Source of the DNA: Ruminococcus sp. UBA4240 | GTDB lineage: Bacteria > Bacillota > Clostridia > Oscillospirales > Ruminococcaceae | Assembly (NCBI GenBank): GCA_002395525.1 | Contig: DGXE01000027.1 | Coordinates: 417 to 29,491, forward strand | Direction: 5' to 3' | Length of the DNA stretch: 29,075 nucleotides | Part shown: piece by piece, positions 7,595 to 14,640 of the stretch | How positions within the stretch are numbered: position 1 is the first letter of the stretch | Layout: each line of letters opens with the position of its first letter | Position numbers and translations under genes: made by a program | The notes under the pieces: model-generated | The model's database searches: none | Seen by the model: the letters and a program-made list of their open reading frames with translations, nothing else | What the model was told of the DNA's origin: nothing

Positions 7595-8604
7595 TGATAA
7601 AGGTATCTGTTTTAGGTTCAGGCGGCTTCGGGCTCGCACTGGCAGTGATGCTCAATTCCATGGGGCATGATGTTTGCGTTTGGTCAGCATTTGAAAGCGA
7701 GATCGAGGATATCAGGCGTGACGGGGAAAACAAGGCCAAGCTTCCCGGCGTGCATATCAGCGGGGAGATACACCTTACCGCTGATATATCCGCCATATCA
7801 GACAGTGACATAGTTATCTTCGGTATACCGGTGAACTTTGTGCGGAAAGTGGCAAAGCAGGCGGCTCCCTATATCCCTGAGAAAGCGGTGATAGTAAACA
7901 CCGGCAAGGGACTTGAAAAGGACAGCTTAAAGCGCATGAGCGTGGTGCTCAAAGAGGAGCTTGGCCGCCCTGTGGTAGTGCTCACAGGTCCCTCTCATGC
8001 AGAGGAGCTTGCCATAGGCATACCCACCTCCGTGGTAGTGGCTTCCGAACGTCACGAGGATGCACAGTATATCCAGGAGGTCATGTCAAACTCCGCTATG
8101 CGCCTTTATATCAACGATGATGTGGTGGGCTGCGAGCTGGGGGGTGCCATGAAGAACATAATTGCCCTGTGTGCGGGTATCCTTGACGGCATGGGCTGCG
8201 GTGACAACACCAAGGCTGCCCTCATGACAAGGGGCATCTGGGAAATATCCCGCCTTGGGGTAGCACTTGGTGGTGAAATGCAGACCTTCGCCGGACTTAC
8301 AGGGGTGGGTGATCTCATAGTCACCTGCTGCAGTATGCACAGCCGCAACCGCAGGGCAGGCATACTCATAGGTCAGGGCACCGACCCTGCTGAGGCTGTG
8401 CGTCAGGTGGGCACAGTTGAGGGCTATATCTGCACAGAGGCTGCCTATAAGCTGGCACAGCAGACAGGTATAGTCATGCCCATTACCGAGCAGTGCTACA
8501 AGGTGCTTTTCTGCGGTGCAAAGCCCGAGGAGGCTCTGCACAACCTTATGAGCAGACCTAAGACTACCGAGAACGAAAGCTCCATATATTTCACCAATAA
8601 CTGA
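7594..8604 (+). CDS. gpsA: NAD(P)-dependent glycerol-3-phosphate dehydrogenase
   Basis: A cytosolic enzyme that reduces dihydroxyacetone phosphate to sn-glycerol-3-phosphate for phospholipids; 336 residues, normal length. The dinucleotide-binding motif is GSGGFGLALA near residue 8, with Phe where most members have Trp. NTGKGLE and LTGPSHAEE are the usual family motifs. GAMKNIIALCAG carries the catalytic lysine. GLTGVGDLIVTC and SRNRRAG complete the C-terminal domain. It is translationally coupled to plsY by a 1-base overlap (TAATG), and the thioesterase gene follows after 16 bases. Confidence 0.96.
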   Translation: MIKVSVLGSGGFGLALAVMLNSMGHDVCVWSAFESEIEDIRRDGENKAKLPGVHISGEIHLTADISAISDSDIVIFGIPVNFVRKVAKQAAPYIPEKAVIVNTGKGLEKDSLKRMSVVLKEELGRPVVVLTGPSHAEELAIGIPTSVVVASERHEDAQYIQEVMSNSAMRLYINDDVVGCELGGAMKNIIALCAGILDGMGCGDNTKAALMTRGIWEISRLGVALGGEMQTFAGLTGVGDLIVTCCSMHSRNRRAGILIGQGTDPAEAVRQVGTVEGYICTEAAYKLAQQTGIVMPITEQCYKVLFCGAKPEEALHNLMSRPKTTENESSIYFTNN

Positions 8605-8620
8605 CGCAAAGAGGAACGAT

Positions 8621-9058
8621 ATGCGACTTAAACCATATACCCGAAGGGTATTCTACTATGAGACCGATCGCATGGGGATAGTTCATCACTCCAATTACAT
8701 CCGCTGGTTTGAAGAGGCAAGGGTGGATGTCATCGAGCAGGCAGGACTGCCCTTTGAAACTGTGGAGGCACAGGGTATAATGAGCCCTGTGCTGTCAGCC
8801 GAATGTGAATACCTTATCCCTATGAGATTCGGGGATGTGTTTGTGATAAAGGCCTATATACCCAAGTTCGGGACACGCTTTGATGTTATATACGAGGTAT
8901 ATGACGACAATGGCGTGCTCCATGCAAGGGGAAAGACATCCCACTGCTTTGTGGATACGGATCTGCGGCCTGTGCGCATTAAGCACAGCCACCCAAAGGT
9001 ATACGATACCTATATGGCTCTTGCAGATGCGGGGGAGCACCTGTATGACAGTGAGTGA
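8621..9058 (+). CDS. YbgC/FadM-type acyl-CoA thioesterase (hot-dog fold)
   Basis: A 145-residue single hot-dog-domain protein of the 4-hydroxybenzoyl-CoA thioesterase group. The signature YYETDRMGIVHHSNYIRWFEEAR near residues 12-34 is split here as YETDRMGIVHHSNY and IRWFEEAR, with Asp16 as the expected catalytic residue. Such proteins hydrolyse short- or medium-chain acyl-CoA in the cytosol; the substrate cannot be read from sequence. GAGGAACG precedes the ATG. The gene lies in a phospholipid-synthesis run (plsY-gpsA), so an acyl-chain role is plausible, but Tol-Pal-linked YbgC functions do not apply to a Gram-positive. Its stop overlaps the upstream alternative GTG start of rnhA. Confidence 0.88.
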   Translation: MRLKPYTRRVFYYETDRMGIVHHSNYIRWFEEARVDVIEQAGLPFETVEAQGIMSPVLSAECEYLIPMRFGDVFVIKAYIPKFGTRFDVIYEVYDDNGVLHARGKTSHCFVDTDLRPVRIKHSHPKVYDTYMALADAGEHLYDSE

Positions 9059-9069
9059 AAGGCGTTGGC

Positions 9070-9507
9070 ATGACTGAAGTTGAGATATTCACTGATGGCG
9101 CCTGTTCCGGCAATCCGGGTCCCGGGGGCTGGGGTGCTATACTGCGCACAGGGGGACACACCAAGGAGATCTCAGGGGGAGAAAGGGACACCACCAATAA
9201 CCGCATGGAGCTTACCGCTGTTATAAAGGCGCTCTCCCTGCTGAAATTCCCCTGTGCCGTCACCCTTACCACAGACAGCAAATACGTTTGCGACAGCGTT
9301 ATGAAGGGCTGGGTGTACAGCTGGCAGTCAAAGGGCTGGGTACGATCCGGCAAGCCTGTGCCCAACACGGATCTGTGGCAGGCGCTGCTTCCTCTGCTAA
9401 AGACACATGATGTAAAATTTGTCTGGGTGAAGGGTCATGCGGGACATCCTGAGAACGAACGCTGTGACGAGCTGGCTGTCATTGAAAGGGACAGATATTC
9501 CGCATAG
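9070..9507 (+). CDS. rnhA: Ribonuclease HI
   Basis: Degrades the RNA strand of RNA-DNA hybrids. From the ATG at 9070 the protein has 145 residues. The active site is complete: Asp9 (FTDGA), Glu47 (MELT), Asp69 (TTDSKYV) and Asp133 (ERCDELA), with His123 in KGHAGH. Each is one residue lower than in the E. coli enzyme, which supports this start. A GTG at 9055 (overlapping the thioesterase stop as GTGA) would add five residues and remains possible. AAAGGCG sits just upstream of the ATG. The basic/Trp handle (GWVYSWQSKGW) is present, as in E. coli-type RNase HI. Confidence 0.95.
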   Translation: MTEVEIFTDGACSGNPGPGGWGAILRTGGHTKEISGGERDTTNNRMELTAVIKALSLLKFPCAVTLTTDSKYVCDSVMKGWVYSWQSKGWVRSGKPVPNTDLWQALLPLLKTHDVKFVWVKGHAGHPENERCDELAVIERDRYSA

Positions 9508-9521
9508 TAACAGGTGAGGAT

Positions 9522-9869
9522 ATGGGTCAGATAGATTTTTTTGAATATGGGATAATATATGATATCATCCTGTTTATGCTGTTTGCTGTGGGTGTCTTCG
9601 ACATTATCTTTATGATAGTCACAGCCCGCAGGGATATAGAAGAAAAGAAGGAATACGCCCAGCTCATCGTCAAATGGCTGGGGATACTTCTAAAGGCTGC
9701 GGCTGCGGTCTATTGCTTTATTGTGACCTTCACCTATGATGTGGATCTTACAACAAAGCTCATCCATGCAGGCATAGGGGCGCTGCTCGCTGTTGATACG
9801 GTCTTTTCCCTTTACTACAAGATAAAGTACGGTAGGCTGCCCCTGGCTGAAAACGGTGGAAAGAGATGA
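9522..9869 (+). CDS. Hypothetical small membrane protein
   Basis: 115 residues with three clear hydrophobic segments, at about residues 13-35, 50-69 and 77-98. A short charged loop, ARRDIEEKKEYAQ, lies between the first two, and the C-terminal tail is basic. I recognise no family. The ribosome binding site is AGGTGAGG. Its stop overlaps the start of the next gene (ATGAG), so the two are probably translationally coupled. It lies in the der-to-rsmG run and forms an uncharacterised trio with the next two genes. Confidence 0.75.
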   Translation: MGQIDFFEYGIIYDIILFMLFAVGVFDIIFMIVTARRDIEEKKEYAQLIVKWLGILLKAAAAVYCFIVTFTYDVDLTTKLIHAGIGALLAVDTVFSLYYKIKYGRLPLAENGGKR

Positions 9870-10504
9870 GCATATCCGAAAAGGTAAAGGGCTTTCTGGG
9901 GCTGTCAGGCCCCTTTTCAAAGACTGCCGCATACCTTGCGGAGCATGGGTATAATGCAAGGTATATGCAGATGCTGGAGGAGCTGCTTCCCACTCTGAAG
10001 TCAAAGCGTGACACGGAGGACTGCAAGGCTCTTATCGCACAGGGGTATTTGTTCAGAGGAGAGCTTAAAAAGGCAGAGGAGCATTTCACCGGGGTGGATA
10101 TTTCCCTGATGTCAAGGGAAAGCCGTCCTGCATTTGCCAATAATTATGTGCTGTGCCTGTTTCTCCTGAAAAAGGAGGGGCAGATGCTAAAGACCTTTGG
10201 GGAGAATGAAAGCTATATCCTGCAGGACGACACACTGCTGAGACGGCGGAGCATAGCCCTGCGGGAATTTGCCAACGGCGACTATGAGGCGGCGGTGACT
10301 GTGCTCGTAAAGCTCATGTCCGAGGCGGACAGCCGTGCAACTCTTATGGCTGATATATGTCTTGTGCGGACTATGCTTCGCCTTGATATGTACAGGCAGG
10401 CGGACGAGATAGCCCACAGGCAGTTTGACAGATATAAAGGGAAATTTGAGCTTACCGCCCTTGTGGCTTCCCTTGAGAACAGTATCAGAAAAGGACTCAG
10501 GTGA
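9866..10504 (+). CDS. Hypothetical helical-repeat (TPR-like) cytosolic protein
   Basis: A 212-residue protein, predicted soluble and almost wholly alpha-helical. It has TPR-like spacing of small and aromatic residues: ALIAQGYLFRGELKKAEEHF near 50-70, ALREFANGDYEAAVTVL near 132-148, and a further pair near 163-190. There is no enzymatic motif or signal peptide. The start overlaps the stop of the preceding membrane-protein gene, and its own stop is 5 bases before the next membrane-protein gene. Such a position suggests a scaffold or adaptor for the two membrane neighbours, but this is inference only. Confidence 0.72.
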   Translation: MSISEKVKGFLGLSGPFSKTAAYLAEHGYNARYMQMLEELLPTLKSKRDTEDCKALIAQGYLFRGELKKAEEHFTGVDISLMSRESRPAFANNYVLCLFLLKKEGQMLKTFGENESYILQDDTLLRRRSIALREFANGDYEAAVTVLVKLMSEADSRATLMADICLVRTMLRLDMYRQADEIAHRQFDRYKGKFELTALVASLENSIRKGLR

Positions 10505-10508
10505 TCTT

Positions 10509-11309
10509 ATGGATATGTTGAAGGCATTTATGGAGCGCCTTTTCAGCGTAATGAAGATAGTCATATTCCTTGGGGCAAACCTGCTTGTACTGGTGATTGC
10601 AAGGAGCCTTGCAGGGGTGGAGTATGCACATATAGTAGCATCCCTTGTTTCCATGGTGCTCAACTACCTTTTCGTCATGGTGATAGAGAAGAACCGCTTT
10701 TCCTTTTTCGCCGCAGGGGAGGGGATAACAAACCTTGGACAGGGGATCCTCTGTGCCATACTCACATATGTGCCGGTGTGCATACTTGAATACGGTCTCG
10801 GCAATCTTACCGGGGACTTCAAGCCCAATACCGTGAACCTTGCGGCGGCGGCTGTCTCAGGTGTAGGCTACGGGCTTTTCCCGGCACTGCTCATATACGG
10901 CTATGTATTTCAGATGATAAGGAACGACCTGGGACTGTATGTTGCCTATCCTGTGTGTCCGCTGCTATACGTGGCATATACGGGTGTATTCGGCAAGGAC
11001 TTCATAAGGGATATGCTGCAGCGGCTTGACTTTACCTCCTCGGAGTTCTTCATGTCCTTTTTTACGGTGCTGCTCATAGGCTTTATCGGGGTGATGCTCA
11101 TAACCGCCTACGGTGATATGCGCAGTACGGCTGTTTACTTTGTGGTGGTAGGTATCCTGGAGCGTGTGGCATCCACCATATTCACCCTTACCTACAGAGG
11201 CCGCCCCTTTTCAGACGGCTCTGAAATGTATATAGGGCTGTTCTGCCCCATTATCCTTTTCTTTATCGCAATGTACATTGTGATAAAGGTACACGTTGAC
11301 GAAAAATAG
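10509..11309 (+). CDS. Hypothetical polytopic membrane protein
   Basis: From the ATG at 10509 (AGGTGATC just upstream) the protein has 266 residues with about seven hydrophobic helices and short loops. The frame is open to 10425, but that extension lies inside the TPR-like gene. There is no transport, protease or enzyme signature that I recognise. Some features, such as paired helices separated by short basic loops and a C-terminal IKVHVDEK tail, resemble PrsW-type membrane proteins. However, the glutamate-rich motif of that family (EExxK) is not present, so I do not assign it. It is third in the uncharacterised trio. Confidence 0.72.
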   Translation: MDMLKAFMERLFSVMKIVIFLGANLLVLVIARSLAGVEYAHIVASLVSMVLNYLFVMVIEKNRFSFFAAGEGITNLGQGILCAILTYVPVCILEYGLGNLTGDFKPNTVNLAAAAVSGVGYGLFPALLIYGYVFQMIRNDLGLYVAYPVCPLLYVAYTGVFGKDFIRDMLQRLDFTSSEFFMSFFTVLLIGFIGVMLITAYGDMRSTAVYFVVVGILERVASTIFTLTYRGRPFSDGSEMYIGLFCPIILFFIAMYIVIKVHVDEK

Positions 11310-11352
11310 CAGAGTCTTTGCTATAACCCTCCGGATCCTTGCAGGTGATGAT

Positions 11353-12285
11353 ATGGAATTGTCCCTTATCTGCATAAAGCAGATAGTTATAATGTTTATC
11401 CTCGTGGCAGTGGGATTTCTCTGCGGAAAGACCTCTATCATAGACAAAAATACCAATGCACGGCTGTCACGCTTTGTGCTTGACGTGGTAAATCCCGTGC
11501 TCATCTTCATGTCCTATCAGCGGGAATACGATCCCGCTCTGATGAAGGGGCTGCTGCTGTCTATTGTGCTGGGGCTGTGTTCCTTTCTGCTCATTATGGC
11601 AGTGCTGAAGATAGTATACTTCAAAAACAAGACCGACGGTGCTCTGATAGTGCGGTTCGCTTCTATCTATTCCAACTGTGCCTTTATGGGGATACCCCTT
11701 ATCAACGGACTTTTCGGCGGAGAGGGAGTGCTGTACATCACAGGCTATCTCACAGTGTTCAATATCTTTGTATGGACACATGGCGTGGCACTCTTTGGCG
11801 GCAAGAAGGAAATATCCCCGAAGAAGATAATCACATCTCCGTCAATTATAGCCATAGCCCTTGGTATGATATCCTTTGTGACAGGCTTTACTCTGCCCCA
11901 GATAGTATCTGAGGCAGGCACACATATCGCCGGGATGAATACTCCTCTTGCCATGATATGCGCAGGTGTTACCATTGCATTTACCGACATCAAGAAGGAG
12001 ATACGTTCAAAGGAGGTATATGCGGCTCTTCTGCTGCGGCTCATAGTATGCCCGGGGCTGTTCTTCCTTGTATTCCGTTTTCTTCCCCTTGACATACCGG
12101 AAACAGTGTTCATGACCGTGCTTGTGGCATCAGGATGCCCTGCGGCGGCAACAGGCACCATGTTTGCCCTGCGCTTTGAGAAAAAGCCGGAGCTGTCTGC
12201 GGTGATATTTGCAGCCACCACACTGCTTTCCTGCCTTACCTTGCCCCTTGTGGTAATGGTGGGCACTATGTTCAGACAGACTTGA
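11353..12285 (+). CDS. AEC-family transporter (auxin efflux carrier type permease)
   Basis: 310 residues with about ten hydrophobic helices in two halves. Features typical of the AEC family are FLCGKTSIIDKNTNARLSRF near residue 25, DVVNPVLIF, the NCAFMGIPL motif near residue 115, and GCPAAATGTMFALRF near the end. Bacterial members export or import small carboxylates and related compounds such as malate or malonate; the substrate is not readable here. The ATG at 11353 follows AGGTG. An open frame back to a TTG at 11296 overlaps the previous gene and is unlikely. It sits 43 bases after the hypothetical membrane gene and 10 bases before rsmG. Confidence 0.88.
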   Translation: MELSLICIKQIVIMFILVAVGFLCGKTSIIDKNTNARLSRFVLDVVNPVLIFMSYQREYDPALMKGLLLSIVLGLCSFLLIMAVLKIVYFKNKTDGALIVRFASIYSNCAFMGIPLINGLFGGEGVLYITGYLTVFNIFVWTHGVALFGGKKEISPKKIITSPSIIAIALGMISFVTGFTLPQIVSEAGTHIAGMNTPLAMICAGVTIAFTDIKKEIRSKEVYAALLLRLIVCPGLFFLVFRFLPLDIPETVFMTVLVASGCPAAATGTMFALRFEKKPELSAVIFAATTLLSCLTLPLVVMVGTMFRQT

Positions 12286-12295
12286 AAGGAACGAT

Positions 12296-12976
12296 ATGGT
12301 ACTTATACCCGAAAATGAGCTTGCCGCCATGTGCAGGGAATACGGCATTGAGATAACACATGAGGAGTACGCCCTGTATGAGCGCTACATCGCCATGGTG
12401 CTCGAAAAGAACAAGGTGATGAACCTGACACGCATAACAGAGCCCTATGATGTCTCTGTGAAGCATATCCTTGACAGCCTTATGCCTTTTGCATACGCAG
12501 TGCCCCGGGGCAAAACGGCTGATGTGGGCACGGGTGCGGGCTTTCCCGGGGCTGTGATGAAGATACATGACCCTTCGCTTGATGTGACCCTCATAGACAG
12601 CCTTCGCAAGAGGATAGACTTTTTATGTGAGGTCTCCGAGGCGGTCTTGCCTATGGAATGTATACACATCCGTGCTGAAGATGCAGGGAGAGGAAAGTTG
12701 CGGGAGCCCTTTGACACGGTCGCTGCCCGTGCTGTGGCAGCGCTGCCTGTGCTGTGCGAATACTGTCTGCCCCTTACAAAGCCGGGGGGTAAGTTTATCG
12801 CACTGAAGACTCCCTCTGAGGATGCGGGTGAGTGTGAAGCACTTATCTCAGAACTTGGGGGACAGCTTTCTTTGCAGAAGGATTATACTCTGCCCGACGG
12901 AGAGAAAAGGCGGATCATAGTGATAGAGAAGGTAACATCTACACCGTCAAGGTATCCCCGTAAAAAGATCAGATGA
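12296..12976 (+). CDS. rsmG: 16S rRNA (guanine527-N7)-methyltransferase RsmG (GidB)
   Basis: A 226-residue SAM-dependent methyltransferase that modifies G527 of 16S rRNA; loss gives low-level streptomycin resistance in other bacteria. The SAM-binding loop is DVGTGAGFPG near residue 76. NKVMNLTRI and HILDSL are the usual N-terminal motifs, AARAVAALPVL matches the conserved ARA(V/L)A region, and the tail PSRYPRKKI is diagnostic. The ATG follows GAAAGGA. It is the last gene of the run that started with der. The 174 bases after it are AT-rich and contain no clear terminator before the next promoter. Confidence 0.96.
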   Translation: MVLIPENELAAMCREYGIEITHEEYALYERYIAMVLEKNKVMNLTRITEPYDVSVKHILDSLMPFAYAVPRGKTADVGTGAGFPGAVMKIHDPSLDVTLIDSLRKRIDFLCEVSEAVLPMECIHIRAEDAGRGKLREPFDTVAARAVAALPVLCEYCLPLTKPGGKFIALKTPSEDAGECEALISELGGQLSLQKDYTLPDGEKRRIIVIEKVTSTPSRYPRKKIR

Positions 12977-13060
12977 TATGTGCAAAACGCCTAAAATATT
13001 TGACCGATACAAGAATAATTATACAGAATGTAGAAAAATAGTGTGTTGATGTAAAATTTC

Positions 13061-13089
13061 TTGATTTTTACGTTATAGTATGCTAAAAT
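13061..13089 (+). promoter_or_regulatory. Predicted sigma-A promoter for the secreted-protein gene
   Basis: TTGATT (13061-13066), a 17-base spacer and TAAAAT (13084-13089). The surrounding 12977-13110 sequence is strongly AT-rich. A 5-bp hairpin, CGTCA-TTTT-TGACG (13113-13126), lies in the leader, followed by a strong AGGAGG at 13137-13142 set 8 bases before the ATG. The hairpin may protect the mRNA 5' end; that is inference. Confidence 0.6.
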
Positions 13090-13150
13090 ACCATTGTATT
13101 TATATGAAGTGTCGTCATTTTTGACGTGCATGATATAGGAGGAATGAAAG

Positions 13151-13876
13151 ATGATTAAGAAGAGAATAGCTGCACTGGCAGCAGCGTTAGTGATCGCTTC
13201 TTCTGGGGCAGTCGTATTCGCAGGCGACTATAATGAAAACAAGGGCGGCATGCCCAGCACAAGCGGCCCCAAGCTCCCTTCAGGTACCATTAGCGGGCTT
13301 ATCACCCCCATAGTTACTACATCTGACAGCACCGGCTCCAAGGATGAGATCGACTATACCGTTGTTACCGAAGAGCGTGTGAAGAATGCTGATGAGAAGG
13401 GTACTTCCATCAAGATCCCTACAAAGGGCGCTTCCTTTACAAAGGGCGCTAAGAGCGCACTTGCCACTGCAAGCGGCCCTGTAAAGTTCCAGTCTGTTTC
13501 CGGTGACTACAGCTACACCATAGATCCCAGCTCCGTTAAGGGTACCAAGGGATTCAGGATCGGCTTCGAGATAATCCGCAACGATGATACCAATGAGGTA
13601 ACTATCATACCCCTTGGCTGGACTGGCAGCTTCGGATGCACCATCAACCTGAGAGTGAACAAGGTTTTTGTTCCCGATGGTCTGGATCTCACCAAGGCTA
13701 ACAACTACCACATCACCGATGACGGCAAGATCACCAACGAGGGCCCTGTTACCGCTAACAGCGACGGCACCTTCACTGTGGCTCTTTCCAGCGCTTCCTA
13801 CTATGTAGTATCTGCTGGCTCTGCTGAGGATGTTGCTGCAGGCGCAGGCGTTGACGGCAACGGCGCTGTTCTGTAA
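13151..13876 (+). CDS. Secreted protein of unknown function
   Basis: 241 residues with a classical Sec signal peptide: MIKKR, a hydrophobic core of about 15 residues, then a likely cut after VVFA (near residue 24). There is no lipobox, LPXTG or membrane anchor, so it is probably released or loosely bound. The first ~40 mature residues are Gly/Pro/Ser/Thr-rich (linker-like). The rest is rich in beta-type residues, with a likely folded unit from FRIGFEIIRND to SYYVVSAG, followed by an Ala/Gly tail. It has its own promoter, a strong ribosome binding site, strongly biased codons (GGC, AAG, GCT, ATC) and two terminators, all signs of high expression. I do not recognise a family. It carries no dockerin or catalytic motif. 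Confidence 0.8.
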   Translation: MIKKRIAALAAALVIASSGAVVFAGDYNENKGGMPSTSGPKLPSGTISGLITPIVTTSDSTGSKDEIDYTVVTEERVKNADEKGTSIKIPTKGASFTKGAKSALATASGPVKFQSVSGDYSYTIDPSSVKGTKGFRIGFEIIRNDDTNEVTIIPLGWTGSFGCTINLRVNKVFVPDGLDLTKANNYHITDDGKITNEGPVTANSDGTFTVALSSASYYVVSAGSAEDVAAGAGVDGNGAVL

Positions 13877-13890
13877 GAATATTAGGAATG

Positions 13891-13918
13891 AGGAGTCCTT
13901 CGGGGCTCCTTATTTTTA
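13891..13918 (+). terminator. Rho-independent terminator with UUCG loop
   Basis: An 8-bp stem with one G-T pair (13891-13898 with 13903-13910), closed by a TTCG tetraloop and followed by TATTTTTA. It is 14 bases after the stop codon of the secreted-protein gene. Confidence 0.9.
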
Positions 13919-13929
13919 TGCATATGCAT

Positions 13930-13979
13930 CCCCCTGTCAGCTTTTGACATGATGTCATGGCTGACAGGGGGGTGTTTTT
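13930..13979 (+). terminator. Second terminator between convergent genes
   Basis: A perfect 12-bp stem, CCCCCTGTCAGC (13930-13941) with 13960-13971. The 18-base loop contains its own palindrome TGACAT-G-ATGTCA (13945-13957). TGTTTTT follows on the plus strand. On the minus strand it lies directly after the frdB stop but has no T-tract on that side, so it probably serves mainly the plus-strand gene as a back-up. Confidence 0.8.
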
Positions 13980-14640
13980 ATTTCTTTTTGGCAAGTCTTG
14001 CCTGCAGCTTGTCCAGTGGGATATTCATAGGGCATATCCTTACACAGGAAAGGGATTGCCCGCAGTCCCGGAAGAAGTGCTTCATGTATTCCTTCTTTAC
14101 GTCTTTTGTATGCGCAGCATCGGTGCTGTCCATGCCCCGTGCGGCGCCTGCGACCCCTGCACCGCCTGTAAATGAGGAGCCTGGGATGTAATTGGGGCAC
14201 ACCTCCAGACACAGCCCGCACATCAGACAGCGTACAGCATCTGTATCCATAGGCTCCTGCGGTGCCTCCGGCCATGCTTTGAGTGTTTCCTGCCCATTGT
14301 ACATTATGGTTCTGTCCACGCTGAGGTCACGTATGACGGGAAATTTGGAGAGGGGCTCTATAAGGGCATTCTCCTTTAGCTCCCGCATATGCACAGTACA
14401 GGCAAGCCGTGGCTTCCCGTCAATGACCATCGCACAGGCACCGCACTTCTTTTCCTTGCATGAGCAGTTAAAGGAAATGGGCTGAGATGGCTTGCCGTCG
14501 GCATTTACAATTTCACTCCGTGAATTTATCTCCTCCAGGAAGTCTATGACCGTTTCGTTTCCGTCACCCTCATATAAAAAGGGTTCAAGGAACTGCCTGC
14601 CCTTTTCGGCAGTGCGTTTTATCTTGATGATCTTTTTCAT
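13978..14640 (-). CDS. frdB: Fumarate reductase/succinate dehydrogenase iron-sulfur subunit
   Basis: A 220-residue electron-transfer subunit. The [2Fe-2S] cysteines are Cys61, Cys66, Cys69 and Cys81 (CKEKKCGAC with a later C). CLMCGLCLEVCP and the later CVRICPMNIP provide ligands for the [4Fe-4S] and [3Fe-4S] centres. It passes electrons between the cytochrome b subunit and the flavoprotein on the cytosolic side of the membrane. Its ATG overlaps the frdA stop (ATGA), with AGGTGG upstream. The gene ends the operon. Direction (fumarate reduction or succinate oxidation) cannot be read from sequence; an anaerobe makes fumarate reduction more likely. Confidence 0.93.
   Translation of the reverse strand: MKKIIKIKRTAEKGRQFLEPFLYEGDGNETVIDFLEEINSRSEIVNADGKPSQPISFNCSCKEKKCGACAMVIDGKPRLACTVHMRELKENALIEPLSKFPVIRDLSVDRTIMYNGQETLKAWPEAPQEPMDTDAVRCLMCGLCLEVCPNYIPGSSFTGGAGVAGAARGMDSTDAAHTKDVKKEYMKHFFRDCGQSLSCVRICPMNIPLDKLQARLAKKK

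Noticed and set aside
10509..11309. PrsW-type membrane protease
   Set aside because: The helix pattern is similar, but the conserved glutamate and histidine motifs of that family are not seen.
13512..13876. Dockerin or carbohydrate-binding module in the secreted protein
   Set aside because: No duplicated calcium-binding loop or CBM aromatic pattern is visible, so no cellulosome role was assigned.
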